The notes below the pieces were generated by a model that saw only the letters and a list, made by a program, of their open reading frames with translations, was not told the origin of the DNA and made no database searches. 64,000 bases of DNA from Pseudonocardia sp. CNS-004 (GTDB lineage Bacteria > Actinomycetota > Actinomycetes > Mycobacteriales > Pseudonocardiaceae), in NCBI GenBank assembly GCA_001942185.1, contig MKJV01000068.1, forward strand, positions 186,001-250,000, written 5' to 3'. The stretch's first letter is position 1, and each line of letters begins with the position of its first letter. This document shows positions 10,417-20,379 of this stretch, piece after piece. The translations under genes and the position numbers were made by a program.

Positions 10417-11127
10417 CCCACTACGCCGAGTACGACGCCTCCGCCCCCTACCTGCACCTGCTCAGCGAACCGATGTGGGCCGACCTCGGGCCCCGGCTCG
10501 CGGCCGCCCTCGCCGGCGCGACCCGGCAGCGGGAGCCGTGCTCGAGCTCGGCGCGGGAACGGGGCTGGGCACCGAACGCATCCTCGCCGCCGTACCGAGC
10601 TGCCCCGTGCTGGCCGCCGAGCGTCGGGATCGCTGCGCGCGGTGCTGCTCGCCCGGCTGCGCGGGATGGCCGGAGGTGAGCGGGTGACCGTGCTGCCCGT
10701 GGGCGCCGCCGAGGTCGACCTGCCGGAGCGGCTCGCGGCCGTCGTGGGGATGCACATGGTCGGGCACCTCGCCCCGGACACCCGCCGCGCGCTCTGGCGC
10801 GGCATCGCCGCCCGGCTCGCGCCGGGGGCTCCGGTGGTGCTCAACGTCCAACCGCCCGAGACCGCGACCGCCGTTCCCGCGTGGCCACCGTTCGGCGTCC
10901 GGCAGGGCGAGCTGACCTACCAGGGCACGGGCAGCGCCGAGCCCACCGGCTCGGAGTCGGTGCGCTGGCGGATGCAGTACGCCACCCTGCGCGACGGCGT
11001 CGTGGTGGAGGAGGCGGTCGCGGAGTACGAGTGGTGGGTCCTCTCGGCCGCCGGCCTCGCCGCGGAGCTGGGCGGCGCGGGCCTGCGCACCGAGATCGAC
11101 GGGGACCTGGTCGTCGCCCGCAACTGA
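10413..11127 (+). CDS. SAM-dependent methyltransferase, copy 3
   Basis: GTG start overlapping the transporter stop. It is joined from three frames, with changes near 10535 and 10635, each one missing base. It shows YAEYDASAPYLHLLSE at the N-terminus, motif I AVLELGAGTGLGTERIL, and a C-terminal part (EWWVLSAAGLAAELG) like the other two copies but more diverged. About 240 residues. It closes the plus-strand operon. Three stand-alone methyltransferases in one cluster imply several methyl positions or a change of role in one copy. Confidence 0.7.
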
Positions 11128-11150
11128 ACACTCCCGCGGCGGGCGGGGTG

Positions 11151-11180
11151 CCAGCCGGTCACACCTGGCACTGCGGCTGG
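11151..11180. terminator. Stem-loop between convergent operons
   Basis: CCAGCCG and CGGCTGG form a 7-base stem around a 16-base loop, 24 bases after the third methyltransferase and ahead of the convergent importer operon. There is no U-tract, as usual in actinobacteria. It is a plausible but weak two-way terminator; the rest of 11128-11301 shows no gene. Confidence 0.35.
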
Positions 11181-11301
11181 AATTCCGGTCGATCGAGGGC
11201 GAATACGTGCTGCACCGCCAGATCGGCGAGCCGTCCGCCGTCGGCGAGGCAGCGCCAACGCCGTGATCGCCGCGGGAAGCACGTCACGCCGCTGGGATGG
11301 A

Positions 11302-12789
11302 TCACTGCCGCGGCGCAGCCGGTACCCGGGTCAGCGGGCCCTCCTCCGCCACCCGCCCGTCGTCGAGGACCAGCACGCGGTCCGCGCTGCGGGCGACCAC
11401 GCCGAGGTCGTGGGTCACCAGCAGCACCCCGAGCCCGGCGTCGCGGCGCAACTCGTCGACCAGGTCGACGACCGCGGCACCGATCTCGGGGTCCAGCGCC
11501 GAGGTGACCTCGTCGCACACCAGCACCTCCGGGCCGGCGGCGAGCACCCGCGCGAGGTTCACCCGCTGACGTTCCCCACCGGACAGCTCCCCCGGCCTGC
11601 GTTCGCGCATCGCGGCGGGGAGGTGCACCCGGTCCAGCAAGGTCGAGGTCTGCGCCGACGCCTCGGGACCCCGCACGCCGCGCAGCCGCAGCGCGCGCCC
11701 GAGCGCGGCGCCGACCGTCTCCCTCGGGTTGAGCGCGCCGACGCTGTCCTGGGCCACGAGCTGCACCGCGCGGCGCTGTGCCGGGGTGCGGCGGCCCACC
11801 CGGGGTGCGAGCGGGGAGCCGGCAAGGGTGAGGGTTCCGGCCGCGGACGGGTGCAGCCCGGTGACGACGCGAGCGAGGGTGCTCTTGCCCGAGCCCGAGG
11901 GGCCGACGAGCGCCAGGCACTCCCCCGCACCGAGCTCGAACGACACGTCGTGCAGCACCGGGGAGCGGCCGTGCGCGGCGCTCACCCCTTCGGCCGTGAG
12001 CAGCGGTGCGGCGCGGACCGGTGCCGGAACCGCGGGCGGGCGCGGGGGCGACGCTGCGAGCACGGCGGCGGGAGCGCCGTCGGCGACGACCTTCCCGCCC
12101 CGCATCACCAGCGTGCGGTCGGCCAGCGCGCCGACGAGCCGGGTGTCGTGGCTGACGAGGACGACCGCGCACCGCTGCACGACCTCGGCGAGCAGCTCCC
12201 GCACCGAGTCGGCGACGACGGAGTCCAGCCCGGCCGTGGGTTCGTCGAGCACGAGCAGCCCCGGCCCACCCGCCAACGCGACCGCCAGTGCGACGCGACG
12301 GGCCTGCCCACCGGAGACCTGCGCCGGCAGCCGGCGCAGGAAGTCCCGGTCCGCGGGCAGCGAGACCGACGCCAGGAGCCGGGCGGTCTCGGCCGCGGCG
12401 CCCGCCCGGCCGATGCCGGGGCAGCGCAGCCGCACCGACTCCGCGATCTGGGCACCGAGCCGGTGCCGCGGGTTCAGCGCCGCCGCCGGGTCCTGTCCGA
12501 GGAAGCTCACCACCCGGCCGCGGAGCTCGCGGGCACCGGTACGGGTGAAGGGGTCCGTGCCCTCGACGCGAACCTCGCCGCCCCGCCGGACGAGCCCGGG
12601 ACGGACGTGGCCGAGCAGGGTCAGCGCGGTCGTCGTCTTCCCCGAGCCGGAGCGCCCGGCGATGCCGAGGACCTCGCCGCGGCCGACGGTCAGGGAGGCG
12701 CCGTCCACGACGGGCGCCCCACCGCGCAGCGGGGCGACGACCAGCTCGCGCACCGACCCCAGCGCCGGCGCGGGACCGGGGTCAGCCAC
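11302..12789 (-). CDS. Oligopeptide/nickel-type ABC importer, two ATPases fused in one protein
   Basis: GTG start; 495 residues, intact. Two complete nucleotide domains are joined: first Walker A GRSGSGKTT, signature VSGGQ, Walker B LLVLDEPTAGLD; second Walker A GPSGSGKST, signature LSGGE, Walker B VLVCDEVTSALD. It therefore replaces separate DppD and DppF (NikD/NikE) subunits. It is the last gene of the importer operon and overlaps the permease upstream by eight bases. Opp/Nik-type systems import metal-metallophore complexes in several bacteria (for example CntABCDF with staphylopine), so I infer uptake of the loaded metallophore. Confidence 0.9.
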   Translation of the reverse strand: MADPGPAPALGSVRELVVAPLRGGAPVVDGASLTVGRGEVLGIAGRSGSGKTTTALTLLGHVRPGLVRRGGEVRVEGTDPFTRTGARELRGRVVSFLGQDPAAALNPRHRLGAQIAESVRLRCPGIGRAGAAAETARLLASVSLPADRDFLRRLPAQVSGGQARRVALAVALAGGPGLLVLDEPTAGLDSVVADSVRELLAEVVQRCAVVLVSHDTRLVGALADRTLVMRGGKVVADGAPAAVLAASPPRPPAVPAPVRAAPLLTAEGVSAAHGRSPVLHDVSFELGAGECLALVGPSGSGKSTLARVVTGLHPSAAGTLTLAGSPLAPRVGRRTPAQRRAVQLVAQDSVGALNPRETVGAALGRALRLRGVRGPEASAQTSTLLDRVHLPAAMRERRPGELSGGERQRVNLARVLAAGPEVLVCDEVTSALDPEIGAAVVDLVDELRRDAGLGVLLVTHDLGVVARSADRVLVLDDGRVAEEGPLTRVPAAPRQ

Positions 12790-13596
12790 GACGTCGTCCC
12801 CCGGTCAGCTCGTCGGCCAGCAGGTTCACCCCGACCGCCAGCGCGACGAGTAGCAGCGCCGGGGCGAGGAAGGGCCACGGCGACAGGGCGGCCCCGGGCA
12901 GGTTCTCCGCGACCATGCGGCCCCAGTTCGCGGCCGGTGCCCCGGCCCCGAGCCCGAGGAAGCCTGCCGTCGCGGTGAGGTAGACGGCGGCGACGAACCG
13001 CAGCCCGGTCTCGGTGATCGCGGTCCCGGCCACGTTCGGCGCCACGTCGTGGCGCAGCACGCGCCACCAGTCGTCGCCCCGGGCCCGGGCGAGCTCGACG
13101 TACCCCGACGAGGCCACCCTCTCGACAGCCGCACGGTTCACGCGGACCGAGAACGGCACGCTGACCAGCGCCACGGCGACGAGGACGGCGAGGTCGCTGC
13201 CCGGGAAGCCCGCCGCGAGGACCAGGACGACCAGCAGCGCGGGCACCACGCCCAGCACGTCGACGACCCGGACGACCAGCTCGCCGACCCGCCGCGGTGC
13301 CGTCCCTGCGAGGACGCCCAGCAGCAGCCCGGCCGCACCCGCGAGCAGGGTCGCGCCCGCCGCCAGCCCGACCACGACCGCGCCGCCCGCGAGCACCCGG
13401 GAGAGCGCGTCCCGGCCGAGGAAGTCGGTGCCCAGCGGGTGCGCCGGCTCGGGAGGTCGAAGGGGATGCCGACCTGCTCGGTCGGCGAGGTGCCGGTGAG
13501 CGCGCCGCCGACGAAGACGCCGCCGAGTGCGACCACCAGGACCGCGAGGGTGAGGACCCCCGCCACCAGCGCCACGGGCCTGCGCAGGAGCGTCAC
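12782..13596 (-). CDS. Oligopeptide/nickel-type ABC importer permease (DppC/NikC-like)
   Basis: GTG start overlapping the upstream permease stop. The N-terminal helix (RRPVALVAGVLTLAVLVV) is in one frame and the rest in another, joining near 13445 at the expected HPLGTDFLGRD motif of DppC proteins, which implies one missing base. The conserved cytoplasmic loop SSGYVELARARGDDWWRVL contacts the ATPase. Five to six membrane segments. Second permease of the importer. Confidence 0.85.
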
Positions 13597-14569
13597 CGGG
13601 ACCCCTGCCCCAGCGGGTCGAGCAACCGCCGGACGACGTCGCCCGCGAGCAGCGCGACGAGCGCGACGGCGGCGAGCACGAGGGCCAGCCCCTGGACCAC
13701 CGGGACGTCGCGCCGGGCCACGGCCTGCGCGAGCTCCTGGCCGACTCCGGGGTAGCCGAACACCGTCTCGACCACGACCGAACCGCCGACGAGCCCGCCG
13801 ACGACGACGGCGACGACCTGGACGGCCGGGCCCACGGCGTTGGGCAGGACGTGTACCAGTGCGAGTCGGATCCCGCGCACCCCGCCGAGCCGCGCCGCCT
13901 CGATGTACGGCGACGCGGCGACGTCGGCGGCGGAGCTGCGGATCATCCGCGTCGCCGTCGCCAGCCCGACGACGCTCAGCGTGAGCACCGGCAGCACGAG
14001 GACCTCCGGGGTGTCGAGTCCGGACCCGCCCAGCGGCACGAGCGACACTCGCGGGAACAGCTGCAGCCAGGTCCCGAACACCGCGACGAGCAGCGCCGCG
14101 GTGAGGAACTCCGGCACGCCGACCGCGAGCAGCGCGCCCGTGGAGACCGCGCGATCCGCGGTGCGGCCGGCCCGCAGCCCGGCGAGCAGGCCGAGCACCA
14201 CCCCGAGGGCGCGATCACCAGCAGCGCGAGGCCCGCGAGCAGGGCGCTGTCGGGCAGCCGGTCCGCGAGGAGCTCCCCGACCGGCCGACCGCCGACCCAT
14301 GCCGTGCCGAGGTCGCCGCGCAGCAGCCCGCCCGCCCAGATCAGGTAGCGCTCGACCGCGGGCCGGTCCAGGCCGAGGTCGGCCCTGATCCGGTCCCGCT
14401 CGGCCTCGGTGGCGTCGGGCCCGGCGAGGCCCCCGGCGACGTCGCCCGGCAGCACCGCCGTGGCGGCGAAGACGAGCACCGACAGCACCGCCAGTACGAG
14501 CGCGGCGCCCGCGATCCGCCCGAGCAGGAACCGCGCCCAGCCCGGGCGGCCGTCAGCGGACCGAGGCAC
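13593..14569 (-). CDS. Oligopeptide/nickel-type ABC importer permease (DppB/NikB-like)
   Basis: GTG start inside the end of the binding-protein gene (17-base overlap). It begins with the typical LLGRIAGAALVLAVLSVLVF helix and the DppB loop LGLDRPAVERYLIWAGGLLR. The frame shifts near 14215 in a GC run (one base missing), after which the helices and the EAA-type loop (SPYIEAARLGGVRGIRL) continue to the stop. About 325 residues, normal for the family. Confidence 0.85.
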
Positions 14570-16132
14570 CGGTGAAGTCGGCGAACGGCGAGTACGTGAT
14601 CCCCTGCACGGCGGCGGTCTGGGCGTTCGCCGCGGCCTTGAACACGGGGATGATCGTGTTGCCCTCGGCCCAGGTGCGGCGCTGGGCCTCCGCGATCGCG
14701 GCGTCCCGCTCGGCCGAGTCGGTCGACGTGCGCGCGGTCGTCACCAGCTCGTCGATGTCCGGCCGGTCGAACCCGAAGGTCGTCGGCGATCCGGCGGTGC
14801 GGGTGGACAGGTACGCGGTGAGCACCGGTTGCGGTGGGTTGTAGCCACCCGCGAGCTGCAGCTGCGTGTAGACGGGGAAGTCCGCGTAGAGCTGCCCGGC
14901 CGGCAGCTGGTCCAGCGTCGCGTTCACCCCGACCGCCTGCAGGTTCTCGACGACGACGGTGGCCGTCTCGGCCATGCCGGGGATCTCCGGGCCGGTGGTC
15001 AGGGTGACCGCGACGCCCGCGACGCCGGCCTCGGCCAGCAACGCGCGGGCGCGGTCCGGGTCGAAGGCGCGCTGCTCGATGGCGCCCGCGTAGGACGGGA
15101 ACCCGACCGACGGCAGGTCGTTGCCGACCTCCGCCCGGCCGAAGAACACCGTGTCGACGATCCGCTGCCGGTCGACGGCCAGCTTGAACGCCTCGCGCAC
15201 GCGCGGGTCGCCGAACGGCGCCCTGGCGACGTTCATGGTGAAGGTCAGCTGGTTGACGAACGGCGCCTCGGTGGCCGTGATCCGGACCGCGGGGTCCGCC
15301 TCCAGGGTGCGGGCGGTCGTGGGCGCCAGGTCGTCGGCGTAGTCGATCTGGCCGCCGGTCAGCGCAGCGGCGCGGGCCGTGCTGTCGGCGATCGAGCGCA
15401 GCTCCAGGCCGTCGAGGAAGGGGCCCTGCGCGCCTGCGGGCGCGGTGTAGCCTCGTGCCGGACGAAGGTCGACCCCTGGCCCGGGTCGAACGCGGTCATC
15501 CGGAACGGCCCGCAGGTCGGCATGTCCACGGTGAACCCGGTGGTGCCCTCGCGGAAGACGAGGTTGCTCTGGCACAGCAGCAGCCGTCCGTCGACCAGCG
15601 GGCGGCGGGCGGGCAGCACGGCCGTGAGGTCGCCCTCGACCCGGGCCGCGTCGAGGTCGAACGCGCCGACGGCGTTCTTCAGGAAGGGCAGCGAGCCCAG
15701 CGTGGCCGGGGCCGCCAGCGAGTAGACGACGTCGCGGACGGTCACCGCGGGGCCGTCGCTGAAGGTGAGTCCAGGGCGCAGGCGGAGCGTGTATTCGGTG
15801 AGGTCGTCGGAGATGTCGATGCCCTCGAGCAGGTCGTACCGGACGCCGTCGGGGGCGGACGGGTCGACGGCTCCGAGGGCGCCGTGCCGCGCCCTGGCCC
15901 GCACGTAGTCCAACGCGGTCGGGCCCATGAGGTGGTTGAGCGTCTCGGTCGCCCCGCCACCGACGAAGGCGGCGCGCAGTGTTCCGCCCGCCGCGGGGGC
16001 GGTCGCCGGAGCCGGGCCGGGGTCGGCTCCACCCGACCCGCACGCCGTGAGCAGGGATGAGACCCCCACGGCACCCACGGCCGCCGCTCCCGCCCGCAGG
16101 AACGCGCGCCGACCCATCCGACCTGCCCTCAC
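14553..16132 (-). CDS. ABC importer substrate-binding lipoprotein, family 5 (DppA/NikA-like)
   Basis: Start chosen as GTG at 16132 because GAGGAG lies seven bases before it; an ATG 15 bases later is the alternative. The leader has twin arginines (GRRAFLRAG), a hydrophobic stretch and a lipobox SSLLTAC, so it is probably a membrane-anchored lipoprotein, possibly Tat-exported. Family-5 features follow (ALDYVRARARHGAL, LTEYTLRLRPGLTFSDG, VNQLTFTMNVARAPF). The frame changes near 15450, one missing base. Placed next to a metallophore cluster and behind a Zur-like site, it likely captures the metal complex outside the membrane. Confidence 0.85.
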
Positions 16133-16213
16133 CGGTGACTCCTCGCTCGTCGTGTGCGGCCATCGGCTCGCGTCCCCGTGCACGGGCCTGTCGCGCAGGA
16201 TCATTCGTGGAAT

Positions 16214-16239
16214 CGAGAACGATTGTCAATATCGTCTCG
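16214..16239. promoter_or_regulatory. Zur-box-like dyad in divergent importer/MFS promoter
   Basis: An AT-rich island in the 147-base gap between the divergent importer and MFS genes. GAGAACGATTGTCAATATC (16215-16233) matches the actinobacterial Zur-type pattern GAAAATGATTTTCATTTTC (recalled) at 13 of 19 positions. A larger imperfect palindrome, CGAGAACGAT...ATCGTCTCG, covers the whole site. It lies 82 bases from the binding-protein start and 41 from the MFS start, right for a repressor of both. Zur or another Fur-family member is inferred from the pattern only. Confidence 0.55.
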
Positions 16240-16279
16240 GTCTGGGAGCGTGGACGTCCAGCCCGCGAGGAGGAACAGC

Positions 16280-17780
16280 GTGACCCGATCCCCTGCCGAC
16301 CGGACATCACCGAGCCTCGTCCGGCGGCACGGACCCGTCGTGGCGGTCTGCGTCGGCGGCGCGCTGACCGCCCTCGACCTGACCATCGTCAACGTGGCGT
16401 TGCCGCAGCTCGCAGGCAATCTGGGGACGGGACTGAGCGGCCTGCAGTGGGTGGTGAACGCCTACACGCTCGCGTTCGCGTCGTTGATCCTCACGGCGGG
16501 CGCGCTGTCCGACCGGCTCGGCGACCGGCCGGTCTTCGGCAGCGGTGTGGCGCTGTTCACGATCGCCTCCGCGGGCTGTGGCCTGGCTCCCTCCGCCGAG
16601 GTGCTCATCGCCGCCCGAGCGGTCCAGGGGATCGCGCCGCGGCGATCCTCGCCACCTCGATCTCGCTGCTCGCCCGTTCCTACGAGGGCCCGCGCCGCGC
16701 CGCCACGATCGGTGCCTGGGTGACGGTCGGCACGCTGGCCGCGAACCTCGGTCCGCTCGTCGGCGGTGTCCTCGTCGACGGCCTCGGCTGGCGCGGGGTC
16801 TTCCTCGTGAACGTCCCGATCGGCCTCGTCCTGCTGCTCGCGCTGCCCGTGCTCGTCCCCGCCGGCACCGGCCACCCCGCACCCGGTCGCGACCGGCGAC
16901 CGGACGTCGGTGGCGTCGTCCTCGCCGTCGCCGGGCTGTTCGCGCTGAACTTCGCGGTGCTCGGCGGCTCCGAACACGGCTGGCGGGACCCGGCCGTGCT
17001 CGGCGCGTCCGTGGTCGCCGTGCTCGCGCTCGTGGGCTTCGTCCTGCTGCAGCGCGCGCGGGGCGAGCGGGCGATGTTCGACCTCCGGCTGTTCCGGATC
17101 CCGTCGTTCAGCGCCGCGATCCTGCTGAGCCTGCTGACCCGGATGGCCTCCTTCGGCGCCCTTCCCTTCTTCGTGCTGTGGATGCAGGGCCCGCTCGGGC
17201 TCTCCGCGACAGCGACGGGGCTGTGCCTGCTCGCGCTCTCGCTGCCGGTCCTCGTGCTGGCGTCGCTGAGCGGGCGACTGCAGCGCGTGCTGTCCGCCCG
17301 CGCCCTCATCGCCTCCGGGAACCTGGCCGCTGCGGCCGGTGCGCTGGCGTTGCTGTTCGGGATCGGCCCGGACAGCAACTGGACCGCAGCACTGCCCGGG
17401 TTCGCGCTGATCGGCGCGGCGCCGGGCTGGTGTTCCCCTCGCTGATGGGGATCGCGGTGGGGGTCGTGACGCCGGACCGGGCCGGGATGGCCTCCGGGAT
17501 GGCCAACACGTTCTTCCCACTCGGCACGGCCGTCGGCGTGGCGGTCTTCGGGGTCGCCTCCACCGCGGCCGTCGGAGCTCACGACCTCGACGGACCCACC
17601 CGCGCAGCGGCCCTGGCCGGCGACCTGGCCGGGCTGGTACCCGACCAGGCCACCGCCGCCAGGGAAGCCGTCACCGCGGGCCTGGACGTCATCGCCACGT
17701 CGATGGCCGCGCTCTGCGCGCTCGGGATGCTCGTCGCCCTCACCATGGTCCGGGACTCCGACCGGATCGGCCCGAGCTGA
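16280..17780 (+). CDS. MFS exporter, DHA2 (14-helix EmrB/QacA) type
   Basis: GTG start with GAGGAGG a few bases upstream. Motifs ALDLTIVNVALPQLA (helix 1), GALSDRLGDRPVFG (loop 2-3) and LGWRGVFLVNVPIGLV (helix 5-6) are hallmarks of DHA2 drug:proton antiporters. Two frame changes, near 16640 and 17425, each fit one missing base, giving about 500 residues. Divergent from the importer and sharing its Zur-like control region, it probably exports the metal-free metallophore. Confidence 0.88.
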
Positions 17781-17822
17781 CGGGACCCGTGGCGCGCCCC
17801 CTCCGAGGGCGGACCTCGGCGG

Positions 17823-19009
17823 TCAGCCGAAGCGGTTCGGGTCGGCGAAACCCAGGTCGAACCGCGGTTCCCGGCCCAGGACCACGTCCGCCAACACCTC
17901 GCCGATCCCCGTGGCGTGCTTGAACCCGTGGCCGCTGCACCCGCCGCCCACCACCAGGCGCGGGCCGCGCGCGGCGCCCCAGCAGGAACTGCCGGTCCGG
18001 CGTCCGGGTGATCATGCACACCGCCGCCCGGGTCGGGGCCGCGCCGAGCCCGGGGACGCGTCGGGTAGCAGCCGGGTGAGCACCGCCCAGTCCGCCTCGG
18101 AGACCGACCGATCCACCGCGTCGGCGTCGACCACGGAGAACGCGGAGCCTCCGTCCTCGAGGCCGAGCTTGACCTCGCCGGTGGGCCCCAGGTCGGCGCC
18201 GAGCCCGTGACCCCAGATGGCGCCGCCCTCGTCGAGCTCACGGATGAAGACCGGGAAACGGCCGAGCGCGAACGGCGCCGGGTCGCCGGTGGGCGCGAAC
18301 CACGTCATCGGCATGCGCACCGCCTCGACGGGGAGGTCCGGGACGAGCGACGAGAGCCACGGACCCGCCGTGACGACGACCTGCGCCGCGCGCAGGTTCC
18401 GGGCGGCGGTGCGGACGACCACGCCGTCGCCGACGAGCTCGATGCCCTCGACCGCGGTTCCGGTGAGGGTCCGCGCGCCGCGGCCATCGCCGCCTCCACC
18501 GCGGCGAGGATCGTCTGCTCGGGCCGGACCAGTGCCGCCGTCTTCTCCAGGACCGCGGCGTGGGAGTCGGGCAGGCTCGCGTGCAGGGGGTACTCCTCCC
18601 GCACCCGTCCGGCGTCGAGCAGCTCCACCGGCAGGTCGAACCGCCGGGCCGCCGCCAGCGTGCCCTCGACGACGTGCCCGGCACGCGGCCCGATGAGCAA
18701 CCCGCCGGTCGGCTCCACGAGCCGCCGCCCGCTCACCTGCGAGAGCTCGGCCCACAGCTCGCCGGAGCGCTGGGCGAGCGGCACCAGACCGGGGTGCTCC
18801 AGGCAGGCCGTCCGGAACATCCGGCTGCCCCCGTGCGATGAGCCGAGCGGGTGTCCCGGGGTGAAGCGCTCGACGCCCACGACGTCGACGCCCGCCGCGG
18901 CCAGCCGCCAGAGCGTGGACGCGCCCCAGGCACCGAGCCCGACGACCACGACGTCCGCGTGCAGGTCGCCGCCGCTCGAGTCGACACGGCTCGTATCTGC
19001 GCCGCTCAC
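17823..19009 (-). CDS. FAD-dependent amine oxidase of the monomeric sarcosine oxidase type
   Basis: GTG start overlapping the luciferase-like gene stop by four bases. The dinucleotide fold VVVGLGAWGASTLWRLA and the segment LGSSHGGSRMFR are typical of sarcosine/N-methyltryptophan oxidases. VCMITRTPDRQF aligns with the loop that carries the covalently flavinylated Cys of monomeric sarcosine oxidase, and GCSGHGFKHATGIGEVLAD is the conserved C-terminal flavin loop. Frame changes near 18485, 18030 and 17965 break the gene as sequenced; all fit missing bases in GC runs. About 390 residues. It likely oxidises a secondary amine or N-methyl group, perhaps on the metallophore; this is inferred from position. 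Confidence 0.75.
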
Positions 19010-20081
19010 GCCACGCCCGCCGGCGCGGGGTCGAGGGCCGGGACGACCTGCTCGGCGTACATCCGGACGGCCGCCTCGGCCCGGTCGGCGGGCAGGTAGC
19101 CGGGTGAGAAGACGCAGCTCACGTCGACGTCCCCGAACCATCCGCGGACCGCGGCGAGCTGCTCGACCACGTCCTGCGGTCGGCCGGCGAGCACCTTGTT
19201 GTCCCGGTGCGATGCCGCGAAGTCGTACTGCCGCACCTTCCCCGCGAGCTGCTCGTACCCGGCGTACGCGCGGCTGCGCACGTCCGCCCAGCCCGCGACG
19301 ACCGCCGTCATCTTCGCGATGTAGTTGCGTTCGAGCTCCTCGGCGGTGCGCAGCGCGACGTCGCGGTCCTCGTCGAGGTAGCAGGTGAACTTCAGCTGGA
19401 TCTCGGCGTCGCCGGGTTCCCTGCCCGCGGCCGCCCACGCCTCCCGGTAGGCCGCGAGCATCTCCTGCAGCTGCGACCGGGCGGTGATCGTCGGGACGAC
19501 CTGGAGGTGGAAGCCCGACCGGCCCGCCCACTCGCAGGTCTGCGGGCTCATCGCCGAGGCGAGGTAGATCGGCGGATGCGGGCGCTGCACCGTGCGCGGC
19601 AGGGAGGTGATCGGGCCGAACCGGTGGAACCCGTCGTCGACCGTCACGTCCGTGCCCGCCCAGAGGGCCCGGCAGGCCTCGACGCCTGCCGCGAACCGCT
19701 CGCGACTGGTGTCGATGTCCACCCCGAACGCCTCGAACTCCGTGGGCAGGAACGCCCGGCCGAAGCCCACGCCGAGCCTGCCGTGCGAGAGGTTGTCCAG
19801 CATCGCGAGCTTGCCGGCGAGCTGGAGCGGGTGGGTGAAGGCCGGGATCGACGCCCCGGTGATCAGGCGCAACGTCGTCGTCCGCATCGCCGCGGCGGCG
19901 AGGAACGTCACCGGGTCCGGGCTGTAGCCGCCATAGGGCCGAGGTAGTGCTCGACGATCTGGACGTGGTCGTAGCCGAGCGACTCCGCGAGCTCGACGAG
20001 CCGCAGGCTCTCGTCGAAGTAGTCCGCGGCGCTCTTCTCCTCGGGGGCCAGGACGGGAAACAGGCTGATCCCGTGACGCAT
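19006..20081 (-). CDS. Luciferase-like flavin-dependent monooxygenase
   Basis: ATG at 20081 with GGAG eight bases upstream. The N-terminus (MRHGISLFPVLAPEEKSAAD) and the block after the frame change near 19937 (TFLAAAAMRTTTLRLITG, GRLGVGFGRAF, VQRPHPPIYLASAM) are the landmarks of bacterial luciferase-like (F420 or FMN) monooxygenases. One missing base explains the break. About 358 residues. It is first in a two-gene operon with the amine oxidase, behind a Zur-like site, so it is probably expressed with the metallophore genes. Confidence 0.85.
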
Positions 20082-20118
20082 CGACGCTCCGTTCCTAGGG
20101 TGACCTCCAAGTCCTACA

Positions 20119-20137
20119 TGAAAACGGGTGTCGTTTC
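20119..20137. promoter_or_regulatory. Zur-box-like dyad upstream of the luciferase-like operon
   Basis: TGAAAACGGGTGTCGTTTC is an imperfect inverted repeat (GAAAACG...CGTTTC) 38 bases before the luciferase-like start, a common place for a repressor to overlap the promoter. It matches the recalled Zur-type pattern TGAAAATGATTTTCATTTT at 13 of 19 positions. Together with the site at 16214 it marks two promoters of the metallophore locus. Confidence 0.5.
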
Positions 20138-20225
20138 TAGAAGTTGGGTCCGAGCTCGCTCAGATGCCCGTCCGCCGGCTTCAGCGAGAGTTGGCCGGCC
20201 TCGGTCCCCAGCGCCGGCCAGGGAT

Positions 20226-20243
20226 CGTCAGGCGTCCGTCAGG
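20226..20243 (+). promoter_or_regulatory. 11-base direct-repeat box 1 (CGTCAGG/CGTCAGG)
   Basis: CGTCAGGCGTCCGTCAGG: two exact 7-base copies starting 11 bases apart, 137 bases before the STAS gene and oriented toward it. An 11-base (one helical turn) spacing is typical of OmpR/PhoB-family response regulators. This is the best copy of a ten-member set spread over 20.2-40.0 kb. Confidence 0.65.
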
Positions 20244-20379
20244 CCGAGGGACCCACTGATGGCCTCGCGTAGGTGGACCCTGAGGTGTCCCGAACAGGTG
20301 GCGACCGGGAGTGGGTGCTGTGCGGAATCGCAAGGTCGAGATCACCTAGGGCGCACAGCCGCCACCGCGGCACGCGCTC

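Noticed and set aside
16214-16239. An iron-box (DmdR/IdeR) reading of the divergent promoter
   Set aside because: The site lacks the TTAGGTTAGG-type pattern; the GAAA/TTTC-like dyad fits a Zur-type box better.
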